Below, one piece after another: positions 35,787 to 45,839 of a DNA stretch of 64,000 nt. The notes below the pieces were generated by a model. That model had not been told where the DNA came from. It ran no database searches and saw only the letters and a program-made list of their open reading frames with translations. Positions within the stretch are counted from its first letter, which is position 1. Every line of letters starts with the position of its first letter. The stretch is from Saccharomycopsis crataegensis (taxonomy: Eukaryota; Ascomycota; Saccharomycetes; Ascoideales; Saccharomycopsidaceae). Position numbers and translations under genes: made by a program. The stretch spans positions 3,658,001-3,722,000 of the forward strand of contig NW_027043829.1 in the NCBI RefSeq assembly GCF_037102585.1, in the 5' to 3' direction.

Positions 35787-37612
35787 TCATGGTTTGGTTA
35801 ACGAAATGGATGTTGACAGTCATACATACATTATATAAATGAGATTTTTTTTTTTTCCACCTTGGTGGTGTAAGACTATTTTTTTTTTTGCGAAAAATTC
35901 AATGGGATTGGTGGTGGAGATTTGAATAAAAATAGTTGAAACACCCTTATTGTACAGAAAGACACCCCTTTTATTTTACAATAATTATTATATAGTGGTT
36001 ATATATACAATGGTTCGACAATTACTAGACACACCGTTGGGATGAGGTGGAAAAAAAAAAAGAATGAGGTTGAAGGTATACAAGGTGATTATGATTTGTA
36101 TAGATAATTAGGACGACAACCGAAGTGATTTGTGGACTACTGGTGGTAAAGGAATTGTGGAACTGTTTTGTATATAACAAACAAACTTCACTAAGTTAGT
36201 GACCGAGCCCTAAGTTGACAGGTCTATGCTAAGATCATATAAGACTGTGGTTATACGGACTACTTTTCTACGGCTGTTTATTTTTTATTTTTTGTTGTTT
36301 ATTGTTTATTGTTTACTATTTACTATTTTTTTTCCCCCAAAATAGTAAACAATAACAAACTATTTATAAAACAGGTTACTAACCAGTGACAATAGCTCTG
36401 TTTGTTTGTTTATAAAATTTTAGCAATATCACTGATATAATAAAAATCACCAGGAATACCTGAACAATCAAGTTGATGGTAGACGGCAACGACTGTCATG
36501 TATTTTATTTTGTGTATATACAAAAGTAATTTGATGGGTTGGGAAGGAATTTGTCCCCCTGAATCCTAGCCTAATTGAAATTTTTTTTTGATGTATTTGT
36601 TTTTGTTTTTGTTTATATTTTTGATTATGATTATGATTATGATTATGATTATGTTTTTGTTTTTGTTTGTGTTTATGATCACCATTTTGGGGATCTTTGA
36701 TGCTCTTGTTATTGTTCTTGTTATTAGCGATAGTGCGTCGTATTGTTCAAGCCAGGGGAAACTCGCGGAATTCTCAGTACACTGGCGACGATTCCAGCAA
36801 GCGCCATCGCCGTAACTGGTACACACCCGCCTGTTTTGGGCCATAAGCGTTGTGAGACCCACTTGGCATTTTCCCCTCGGCAAAAGAGTATCACTCCACA
36901 AGCAAAATGGTTGATCGATCACACTAGCTGTTAATTACCACTGTAAATCGATAAATATAGGAGAGACATTCTATTTTTGCTCCTGTCTGGCTGTCTGGCT
37001 GTCGGGCACGTTGGTATAGTGTAGCCTACAAGTGTTAGTCACTGATTGGTGTATAGGTGTCTGTATACCTGGGATTGGATTAGTGTAGACACCCGAGATC
37101 CCTAGCTGATGTCTACACACATACACACATTCGGTGGTCGTGAAGCACCCTGGGTAATTTGTATCAAGCAAAGCTAGGCACTAACAACATCTCCCTTCTC
37201 ACCCTCTCCAACACACCCAAACATTGTATGATATACATGATTGTCTAACAGCAAATGTCTGACAGCCAATCAAAGCCTCCTTTTGACAACCGCTCGCCAA
37301 CCGGCTAAAAAAAGAAGACGAAAGAAAAAAAGACACGCATGCACCATGACGTGTGCAGCAGCAGGGAGAGTGCAGGACGGCCACGCGGGCCTCGACCGCG
37401 AGCGGGGGTGGCACACGCCCTGGACAACAGTAGCAGTGTTTATTTTTATTTTTATTTTTATCCTGTCGCCTTCACCGTCATCTGCTCTATATAAGGCCGA
37501 CGACCCCCCCCTTCTCAGCTGTGAATATTTAGTTCTCTTCTTTTATAATCATCAAAACAATAACATTCGTTTTATCACTACTACTCTACTTTCGCTTACC
37601 ACTCTATTAACA
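35787..37612. promoter_or_regulatory. Long upstream region of the Sed1/Spi1-like wall protein
   Basis: 1.83 kb, with no gene I can support. It includes an ATTATG repeat (36623-36653), a (TTTTTA)n run at about 37440-37461, a GC-rich patch at about 37335-37430 and a TATA box CTATATAAG at about 37487-37495, about 120 bp before the ATG. Such long upstream regions are typical of strongly regulated wall protein genes. Confidence 0.5.
36623..36653. repeat. (ATTATG)5 hexanucleotide repeat
   Basis: About five copies of a 6-bp unit followed by imperfect GTTTTT units. Confidence 0.85.
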
Positions 37613-37963
37613 ATGATCGCTCAAATCTTCGCCGCTGCTGCTTTGGTCTCCGCCGCCACCGCTAAGGTCTCTAACACCACCTCTACCGCCGTTGTCACCG
37701 ATGACGTCGCCACCACTATTGTCACCATCACTTCTTGTGAAGAAAACAAGTGTTCTGAAACCGCTGTCACCACCGGTGTCACTGTTGTTACCTCCACTGT
37801 TGAAGGTACCGTCACTGAATTCACCACCTACTGTCCATTGACCGCCCACGAATCCTCCACTTCTACCAACGCCACCGTTCCATCTGTCGAAACCGGTGCC
37901 GCTAACAAGTTGGCCGCCGCTGGTGCCGCTGCTGCTGGTATTGCCGGTATCTTGTTGTTGTAA
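37613..37963 (+). CDS. Small Sed1/Spi1-like GPI-anchored cell wall protein
   Basis: 116 residues: signal peptide (1-18, rich in Ala), a Thr/Val-rich middle with V-V-T-S-T-V-E-G-T-V-T-E-F-T-T-Y-C-P-L (about 61-79) resembling the T-T-x-C-P-L motif of Sed1 and Spi1, a short Ser/Thr stretch, and a hydrophobic Ala/Gly/Leu tail for GPI addition. Three cysteines are left after the signal peptide. Codon choice is extremely biased (GCC/GCT, ACC, GTC, AAC, TCC), a mark of very high expression. The ATG at 37613 lies about 120 bp after a TATA box; an earlier in-frame ATG near 37346 would lie upstream of that TATA box and is rejected. Confidence 0.82.
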   Translation: MIAQIFAAAALVSAATAKVSNTTSTAVVTDDVATTIVTITSCEENKCSETAVTTGVTVVTSTVEGTVTEFTTYCPLTAHESSTSTNATVPSVETGAANKLAAAGAAAAGIAGILLL

Positions 37964-38547
37964 GAGTGTTTTTCAACAATCTTATAGTATCTTTGTACCA
38001 CTTTTCCCCCTTTTATTACCCAACTAGCATCATGACTATATTCTTATAGTCTTTAATGGTATAGTTTTAACTATTCTTCACTACTTTTAGTTCTTTTCTA
38101 AATCTTTTCATCAAGATTTTCAGATTATTTCGCTTAGCTACTTTTAATTTCTATTTTCTGCACATCCGCCATTTTTTCTTAATACCAATGCATTATTAGT
38201 ATCCTTTCGGATTTTAATTAATTAATTGTTTATTCTTGTAAGGTTTGTGCCATAAAAATTATGTTGGCAATAATATATTGAAGAATATATTTCATATGCT
38301 CATTGAAAAAACTTCTACGATATTGAAAGTTGCTCAATCTGGAAAATCTCAATGAATTCTCAACATCTGTAGGGTAAATTGGTTGAAAATTAGCAGGAAG
38401 GGGAAAAAAAAAACTTGATCGGCCCAGTATCAACGGACAAAAATCTATAGACAAGAAAACCATCTATAGACAAACAAGCCATTTTAGTCCACCACACAAA
38501 TACTCAAAATATATATATATATATATATATATATCTATATAAAAAAA
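37964..38547. other. Intergenic, GON7 upstream
   Basis: 584 bp, AT-rich, with a (TA)n run at about 38509-38534 just before the GON7 start. No gene is seen. Confidence 0.5.
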
Positions 38548-38904
38548 ATGTCATCTGCTCCATCTTTAAAAGACACTACCACCACACTAATTCCATCGGC
38601 AGTGTATCATTCAAATACCTCGCAAACCACCATCAAACTTGAACCAGGTCCTGGCCCCCACTCCACCATTGGTAAGACTTCTGGTCCTAGTGATTATGTT
38701 ATGAATGCCGGCATGGTCGATAAGGATGTCCCATCTGCTCCAAGTTCCACCAATTTGGGGGCGTTAAGATCACAATTGACAAGTTTACAAGATGTGATCA
38801 ATTTGTATTTGACCGATAGAATGAAAAAGAATGTTGCCGAAGAAAAAGATGTTGATATGGATAATTTGATTGGTGAGCAGGAAGACGAAGAAGATGCTGA
38901 ATAG
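38548..38904 (+). CDS. GON7: KEOPS/EKC complex subunit Gon7
   Basis: 118-residue, largely disordered subunit of KEOPS, which makes t6A37 on ANN-decoding tRNAs and influences telomeres. Family markers: G-P-S-D-Y-V-M-N-A-G-M-V-D (about 46-58, S. cerevisiae G-P-S-D-H-V-L-N-A-G), D-V-P-S-A-P, and L-R-S-Q-L-T-S-L-Q-D-V-I-N-L-Y-L-T-D-R-M (about 74-93), which binds Pcc1. The acidic tail is also shared. Length 118 against 123 in S. cerevisiae. Confidence 0.92.
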   Translation: MSSAPSLKDTTTTLIPSAVYHSNTSQTTIKLEPGPGPHSTIGKTSGPSDYVMNAGMVDKDVPSAPSSTNLGALRSQLTSLQDVINLYLTDRMKKNVAEEKDVDMDNLIGEQEDEEDAE

Positions 38905-40269
38905 ACTTGCTGTTTTGCTGTTTAAATTGATCGTATACAACAGGCGCTAGGTATTAGTGGTAATCTTAAACTCCATTGGGAAGGGAAACAATAATGGAGC
39001 TTCTAAATAAATATAACTGGAATTTGGCAGAAACAGATTGACATACAATACCTACCAATGCTTTATCCACTCACTCTGAATGATTTCCAGTAGTGTATAT
39101 CTGTCAAGTGCGCTTTCGATGAGTTAATAATGGTTCACTAGGACTCTTCCCATTGGATGCAAAAAAAGAAACAAGCAAAGAATTATACCATTTCACAGAG
39201 TGTTATATGAAAAGGACTATACATAATGTACACTGAAAGAAATGAGTTATCGGATATTTTTGAAGACTCTTCAACCGATGGATGGATGGTGTCGATCAGG
39301 AGTTATAATAATTGCAATATTGGGAGTAAAAAAAAATTCGTTTTTTTTTTTTTTTTTTTTTTTTGCCTTGTCTTCATTTACTTTGCATCGATGCTTCCAT
39401 CCCACAAACCGAATTAATAGCTTGATAACTTATTATTTTGGTGATAGATAGTATTCTCATCTGCTGGTGCTGAGAAGGTTTTGAAATATTCCATAATTCT
39501 TTGTGCTCTGCCTGTGTTTATTTTCCGAATATTTTGACCCATTCATCTTTTCAAGTGTGCCATATTCAAATTGAATTGAATTATGAATCACAAACGATGA
39601 GTAGTAGTAGTACGTGTATTATCAAATAGTAACATTTTCTATCAATTATATAGTACCACTTCAACTGACAATATAAATAAATCGCATACATAATCCAGGG
39701 TTTTGTAAAAATGGCAACTATATTGAAGAATAGAATAAAAAATATAAACAGAATAGACAAAATACATACCAATATTTGGGACGACAATTTACAGGAGGTT
39801 TATAATAGTGGGAAAAAGGAGGGAGGAAGGGGGGCTCATGAGAACATCAAATGAATTAATAAGAGGAAGAATAAATAGAGTTAATAGGAAGAATAAAATA
39901 GAAAGAGCATTAAAAACTGGCACAAATGAAAATAAAGTAAAATAAAATAAAATAAAATAAAATAGAAAACGAATATTCTCTCAAGAAATAAAAATATTAA
40001 GAATGGGGCATTATTGGAACAGCAGGAAAAGTATCAAATATGGAGCAGTAGCCTAGGGAATACAAACAAGAAGGGGATACCAAATAAGGTAAAAACAAAC
40101 AAACAAACAATAGGAATAAAATAATTAATAAACCTTAAAGGTCAAGCAGTAATAGATCGTGAAGGTAAGACAAATGAATTTGCAAATTGTACTGGGCATC
40201 CATCATGATAACCATTGGGAAAAAAAAAGTTCGGAAATCCTCGGAAGAAGGGCTTATTGTCACCATTTA
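38905..40269. other. Convergent intergenic region
   Basis: 1.37 kb between the 3' ends of GON7 and the INO4-like gene. It contains T and A tracts (about 39345-39364), (AAAAT)n near 39939-39963 and (AAAC)n near 40096-40110. No supportable gene. It is longer than most 3'-3' gaps here. Confidence 0.55.
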
Positions 40270-40811
40270 TCATTCACCTCCATCACTAGAATGTTCTTCC
40301 TTAGTTTTTTGAGCTCCACTACTGGTGGCTCCACTGGTGTTGTTGTAGGCTTCTAGTAAATGCTCTGGAACTGGGACGTTACTGTTTTGTAAAAGTTGTA
40401 AAAGTCGCTGATTCTCTGACCTTAGCTCATCGATAAATGCTGCTGATTTCGTGAGTACTGCTACTTCGGTACGACTCTCAGAAGGAGTTAAGTTGGGTAC
40501 TAGATCAACGATTCTATCGAAGGCCAATCTGATGGTTTCTCTACGCTTCTTTTCGGAGGCAATATGACGTGACTAAATTGTTAGTATGAAAGAATACTCT
40601 TTTTTAGGAGAATAATATATAATAACATCTTATAGCATACCTTTTTCTCTTCTTCACTGAGGAAAGTAGTTGTAGAAGAGAGTTTACGTCTTTTGGCTTC
40701 TCCAGTGGTGGTCTCATCACGTTGGTGGTGTAGTTTCAGAGAATCGGTGATGTCTTTGCCGACATCCTGCGGTTGGTGTTGATTTTTTGAGGCTGAATAA
40801 GATTGGTCCAT
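40270..40811 (-). CDS. INO4: INO4-like bHLH transcription factor, two exons
   Basis: Exons are complement(40641..40811) and complement(40270..40572), giving 157 residues. The 68-nt intron has donor GTATGC, branch TACTAAC (40586-40580, minus strand) and acceptor TTTAG; phase 0. The junction joins E-E-K-K to S-R-H-I-A-S-E-K-K-R-R-E, a bHLH basic region with the His/Glu/Arg contacts for CANNTG. Helix 1, a short loop with N-L-T-P-S-E-S-R-T-E, and helix 2 follow, then a leucine-containing coil. The loop P-x-E-S-R-[ST]-E is the Ino4 hallmark. Ino4 in S. cerevisiae pairs with Ino2 on phospholipid genes, though in Candida-type yeasts Ino4 is known to act elsewhere. The unspliced frames are separate. 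Confidence 0.82.
40573..40640 (-). other. Intron of the INO4-like gene (68 nt)
   Basis: Donor GTATGC, branch TACTAAC 6 nt before the acceptor AG. It lies immediately before the DNA-binding basic region, so an unspliced mRNA would give a protein without it. Confidence 0.88.
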
Positions 40812-42057
40812 GAGGTTTCAATAGTAATAGTAATAGTAATAATAATGACTTGTGATAATCGACATTGATCGAGGAGACTGAAGGCGGGGGGCAATGCTCG
40901 GTGCCGCTTATTAAAACAATTGAGTCAGATCAAAAAAAAAATAAAAAATAATCAAAAAAAAAAAAAAATAAAATAAAAAAGAGACGATCAGTATCGAGTG
41001 TCCAAGAGTATATAATAGATCACTTGCAAATGCACAGAAGAGGAGATAAGCACACCCTGGAATGATAAGGGGTCAGGAGATTGAATATATCTTCTAATAT
41101 GATTGACACTAGTTTTTTTGACAGGTGAGATGTGGGATGAGGTGAGGTGAGGTGAGGCGATGAGATAGGGGCGTTGAGTCGGTCACCACCTATCGGATCT
41201 ATTTATTACAATAGTGAAGCAAATGTACTCGCTATTTGGAACGATAGATAGGGAAGAAGTAAACTAAGTAAAAAACAACTGAGCTGTTGGTGGGTATAAA
41301 TGGCAAGTAGTCTTAGATGTAATGACTATTTATCTACTTATTATTTATTGATAAGAATATTTTTTTTTTTTTTCCTCTTTCTTTTTTTTTCTTTGAGATG
41401 ACCAAATGATGATGATGATGATGATCTATATATCTATCTCTATCTATCTAAAATATCCATTTATTCCGATCAAATTAAAATAAGACAATAGAGTTGAAAA
41501 GATACAGTTGAAGATCCCAACTAGTGATTATTACTTTATCCATCACAATGCAATAAAAGCCTCTGTTTATCTTATTCTGCCCACGGAGATTCGATATATA
41601 TTCCACATGTCAAAAACCACAACTCACAAATACTTGCTAATTACAGTAACACTCATCCATTTCTATGGATCTGTCTAGCACATAACTATTGTTGCTCAAA
41701 TGTTCCTGCACTTATACATTATTATTATCTGTTAAACATTACCCATCGCCGATCCCCTAAATTCTTCTTTACACAATCATCTATCTATAGACAATCCAAA
41801 AAAAAAAAAATGCATTTAAAGAGACCAAAGCCATGTGCCAAAGTACATACATATATCAAACAACAACTAATTAATATTATACATCAGTAAGACTTCGAGT
41901 CCCCCCTCTAACAATATCTAAAGTAATAAAAAAAAAAGGGGATGACTCAAGAATCAGGAATATTTCTTAAATAAAACAACAAAAAAGAAAAAAAAATGAT
42001 AATAATGAGAATGATAATCATAAATGAATAAAAAACCATAAGCTAAAGACAGAACAA
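40812..42057. promoter_or_regulatory. Upstream region of the INO4-like gene and NUG1 3' side
   Basis: 1.25 kb. Includes GGTGA repeats at about 41141-41160, (ATG)n near 41408-41424, a T tract near 41360 and an A tract near 41798-41810. Long for a minor factor; no specific site can be defended. Confidence 0.45.
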
Positions 42058-43757
42058 TTACTCAGTCATACCAACACTGGCGAATAACCCATCCAAGTCA
42101 AATTCCTTAGACCACTGTTGCACCACGGTCACTTGGTCAACTTTACCATTAACCTTGATGGTATTGGCAGACATTTGAGTTTCCAAAGGTTTTTCAGGAG
42201 GTTCGGTCCAACCAACAAAACGCCCATCTTTCCAATCATTCAAAATACTCATGGCAGCACTGTGGAAGTTTGGAACCCCTCCTTTACCCAATCTACCTCT
42301 GACACGGGCAATGTGGATAAGTACTTGCTTGGTCAATTCTTCGATATCATGTTCTGGTAATGGTGGCATTTCATAATACGCTTTGAAAGTCTCATAGGTG
42401 GCTTCATTACGCTTGACACGACGGATCAATAACTGGATCGCCATGGTTGGATCTTTCAACAATTTGTTTGGCAAAGCATTAAGTAATGCCAATTTGGCTT
42501 CTTGTTGCATCTTCAATTTCTTCAAACTACCAGCATGCTTCTTCTTATTTTCGGAAACCGGTGGTGGGAACACAATACCCGGAGAATCAACAATCTTCAA
42601 TTTGTTGTCGACCTTAACTTCTCTAAGGGTAGTGGTAACCCCTGGAGCATTACCGGTAGGACAGGCCTTACTGGAACCCCCGTGCTTGCTGGTAAGGGCG
42701 TTGATGATCGAAGATTTACCAACGTTTGGGAACCCCACCACCCCAACAACGATAGATCTTTTCAAATCACTCTTGTTAGCGTAACCTTTAAGGGAAGTAA
42801 GCAACGCAGTAGCGGTGACCGATTGACTCAAATTCTTGTTGAAACTATGAGCCACCGCAGTAGCGGCACTCGAACTACCTTTGAATGGAATAATTGGGAA
42901 ACGACGCTTGTAATAATCCATCCATTTTTCCATCACTTCGGTTGGCACGAGATCGACTTTATTCAACAACAAAATCAATTTCTTATCCTTGCTTTGCAAC
43001 ACCGCTTCTTCAACTTTCTTTGATCTGGTACCTTCTGGATCTCTGGCGTCCAAAACGTACAACACCACATCAGAAACATCGACCACCGCTTTGAAGAATC
43101 TGTTGAATGCTTTTAATGATTTTTCAGAATCGTCATTGTTCTTGTAGAATTCAAACTCATCGTCATCTTCCAATTCATTGTCATCACCACCAACTAATTC
43201 TTCCAAATCCAAATCAACGTACTCAACCCCTTCTTCATCATCTTCGTCCATCCCTTGATCATTGGCAGCCACTTCCCCATCGAATTCTCTAGCAGCTTGT
43301 TGTGCGGACTCCACAAGGGCGACAAGACCATTGCCTTGTTGTTGTTCTTCATCATCGTCAATTTCCATTTGGTCGTCATTGTCATTATTGTTATCAGCTT
43401 GCTGTCTTTCAGCAGCCTTTTCGGCTTTTCTACGTTCTTTTTCTTCCACTTGAGCTAGACGTTTGGCTTCGATTTCTTGGAGGATCTCTTCCTTATATGG
43501 GAAAGTCGATGGAATACCCGGGTCCTTTGGCTTACGGGACTTCCATTGTGGGTTCTTCTTGGCTAATTTGGCTTCTTTACGACGGTGGGCAGCAGATTTC
43601 TTCTTGATCCCTTCTCTCATTCGCGTACTGGTACGCTTACTAGTTGGCTCTATATATGTTCATGTTAATACTGTATTCCTTCATTCCTTTTTTTCTTAGA
43701 TATAATTTCTATACCAAATCCAAAGATAAATAAAGTCAACTCACTTCTAACTCTCAT
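42058..43757 (-). CDS. NUG1: 60S ribosome assembly GTPase Nug1, two exons
   Basis: Exons are complement(43745..43757) and complement(42058..43649), 1605 nt, 534 residues. The 13-nt exon 1 (ATGAGAGTTAGAA) joins to AGCCAACT to read M-R-V-R-K-P-T-S-K-R-T-S-T-R, matching the Nug1 N-terminus M-R-V-R-K of S. cerevisiae. Nug1 is a circularly permuted GTPase of the YlqF/YawG group that helps export pre-60S particles. Motif order: D-V-V-L-Y-V-L-D-A-R-D-P, G4 N-K-V-D, then G1 G-F-P-N-V-G-K-S-S, then G3 D-S-P-G-I. The N-terminus is basic and binds RNA; an acidic insert at about 95-165 precedes the G domain. The internal ATG at 43620 would miss 14 residues. Confidence 0.94.
43650..43744 (-). other. NUG1: NUG1 intron (95 nt)
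   Basis: Donor GTGAGT, acceptor TATATAG, and a TATTAAC stretch (one base from TACTAAC) near the acceptor as the likely branch site. It is supported mainly by the restored conserved N-terminus. Confidence 0.82.
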
Positions 43758-43982
43758 CTTTTCTGTCCTTTAAAGAAATAAATAAATAATATCCTTTGTT
43801 AGTAAATCCCAATAAAAATTTTTGAAGTGAAATTTTTTTTTTTTTATTTCTCTTCGCGCACCGCAGCGGACGAGATGAGGTTACCCTCATAGCCACCAGT
43901 CGATCCATCAAAAGATGTCAGCGGTTTTATTGTATGATCTTAACAGAAGTCATGATGGTACGTACAGCTAATCACAGACTAA

Positions 43983-45071
43983 ATGAGCAAAAACCACACG
44001 CTATTCTGCTATACTATTGTAAACAGCGATACCGAGGATGATCTCAACAGCCGTCAGTATCCTACAGCATTATTGACCAAATCCACCCAAGTGTCATTTA
44101 TCAATGACAAATCACTTTTCGATGGTCGGTTGACCAAAGAACCAATCACCGTGAATATGCAATCTACCACCAAGAAGAAGTTCAATTTCAAAGGCTCGGT
44201 AAGGCTTGGTGATAATGGCAGTTATTTAGTCGAAGATGTATGGTACGACCCTCACGCCCCGGTGAATCTCATTAACGTTGAACAATTTTGCTCACAGAAT
44301 GGGTTGGAAGTACGGGATAATGCACTCCACGTTGCTGGGAAACCATATAGTAGTATGTTGCAACCTCTTGATAAGTGTGTTGATGGTCGCAATTGTATAA
44401 CGATATTTAAAACCGCTATTGGGGCTGGATCATTAAACAACAACAAAAAATCAGAATCCACGGATATGGGAGCAGTACCTAGCAAACCTTCCAATAATAA
44501 CAACAACAATAATAATAATAGTCACTCAAGGATGAGTCCACCGCAAGAAGAGGAGGAAAATGAGGAGGAACTCTCCAGAGAAAAAGTCAACAAGTTGTAC
44601 AAGAATGTCAAGTTACCGAAGCGGGAATGTTCACTGACTTCGACCGAAGATGTGATTAACGCGATGGAAAAGCATGATAAACCAGTAGGACTAATCTCCA
44701 GTGCGACGAATATCACGTTGGTTTCTAAAAGATCGTTGTTTTTGGAAGATAAATTGGTCAAAGATCCAGTACGGGTCGAGTTTGCCTTTGGTGAAAGTTC
44801 AGTGTACACCCACCGGGGCACCATCATCGTTGCTGGGACTTACCCCATTCAAGCATATTATTCTAAAGGCGGTGCTAGTTTCGTGGTGGTTGCCGAATAT
44901 CAGCTTTTAGATTTGGGGCTCAGCAGAATGTTCAATAAAAGTTTCTCGTCGTTTTCTCATAAAAATGCCTCGTCGGTGCCGATTCCTGGAATTGTGTCTC
45001 TTAAAGGCAATTTATCGTTTGCAGAAATCCTTACAAATGATGAGGTGGAGTATATATATGCCGATGAATGA
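43983..45071 (+). CDS. Tandem retropepsin-like protein, Ty1/copia-derived look
   Basis: 362 residues and no recognised host family. Two copies of one domain lie at about 28-117 and about 235-325. In both, a short strand is followed by S-L-F, then L-[TV]-K-[ED]-P-[IV], and the fold ends in hydrophobic strands. The spacing and the closing V-N-L-I-N-V-E-Q-F in copy 1 resemble the protease region of Ty1/copia retrotransposons (the L-L-S-L-N-E-L strand). The linker has an Asn run and an acidic stretch. No capsid, integrase or reverse transcriptase is found beside it and no LTRs are seen. It looks like an old fragment kept as a gene, probably not an active protease. The extent of the first exon is uncertain: an ATG at 43915 lies in front of a donor-like GTACGT. 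Confidence 0.6.
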   Translation: MSKNHTLFCYTIVNSDTEDDLNSRQYPTALLTKSTQVSFINDKSLFDGRLTKEPITVNMQSTTKKKFNFKGSVRLGDNGSYLVEDVWYDPHAPVNLINVEQFCSQNGLEVRDNALHVAGKPYSSMLQPLDKCVDGRNCITIFKTAIGAGSLNNNKKSESTDMGAVPSKPSNNNNNNNNNSHSRMSPPQEEEENEEELSREKVNKLYKNVKLPKRECSLTSTEDVINAMEKHDKPVGLISSATNITLVSKRSLFLEDKLVKDPVRVEFAFGESSVYTHRGTIIVAGTYPIQAYYSKGGASFVVVAEYQLLDLGLSRMFNKSFSSFSHKNASSVPIPGIVSLKGNLSFAEILTNDEVEYIYADE

Positions 45072-45839
45072 TCACTTGAAGATTGCTAAATATACATATA
45101 TAATGTCGCGACTGCAAAAACTATCAATAGCTATATATAATATGGAGTTTATGTGTAAATGTTTTGTATATCCTAAGGATTTCTTATGAGAACCCGCAAT
45201 TAAGTGGATATATCAATACCAATATCTCTTATCATTTCATCATTTGATTTAGTAGCTATTTAGTACGTACTGTAGAACAGTACAATGACTAATACATGAA
45301 TTTAAACAAGCAGAATGAACAACACAGCAGACAATATATGTCTCGTGATGGTGATCCAAATAAGTTCTTTTGTTCAGATCATGGATCGCCAAATGTCAAA
45401 AAAAAACAAACAAAAAAACTATCTCTATCATCTTTGAGCACGTCTGTGACTTAGAATAAATGCAGATTACGAAAGGATGGAGCCTGAAAGAACTACCCGT
45501 ATAAAAAATGACCGAAGTTGAGGATATGAATTCAACCACTGAGATGAGATGGCTTCCAAAACATACAAGTTCAACTTTAAGCTATTTCATCATACACAAA
45601 GAAGTCGTATCTATATTACAGATGTAGCAGATATATACAGTGATAATTATCATCCAACAAAAAAAAAAGGAAAAAGAAATTAACAAACAAATAAAACAAA
45701 CAAAAACAAACAAACAAAACATCAGGCTGTTGTAATCCAAAAGGATATCAAATATTGGCTCACCAGGTATCACAAAGATGACCTTTTTTTTTATATATCT
45801 TTATTTTCTCTATCAATGCTATTTTCTGATAAATCATTA
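45072..45839. other. Convergent intergenic region
   Basis: 768 bp with A-rich and (AAAC)n-like sequence near 45690-45720. No gene or tRNA is seen. Confidence 0.55.

Noticed and set aside
37241-37612. Longer N-terminus for the Sed1/Spi1-like protein
   Set aside because: The frame opens at a TTG, the in-frame ATG near 37346 precedes the TATA box, and the signal peptide starts cleanly at 37613.
43915-43982. Short upstream exon for the tandem retropepsin-like gene
   Set aside because: An ATG at 43915 runs into a GTACGT donor-like motif, but no good branch site is seen and the alternative start is not needed. Left open in the gene entry only.
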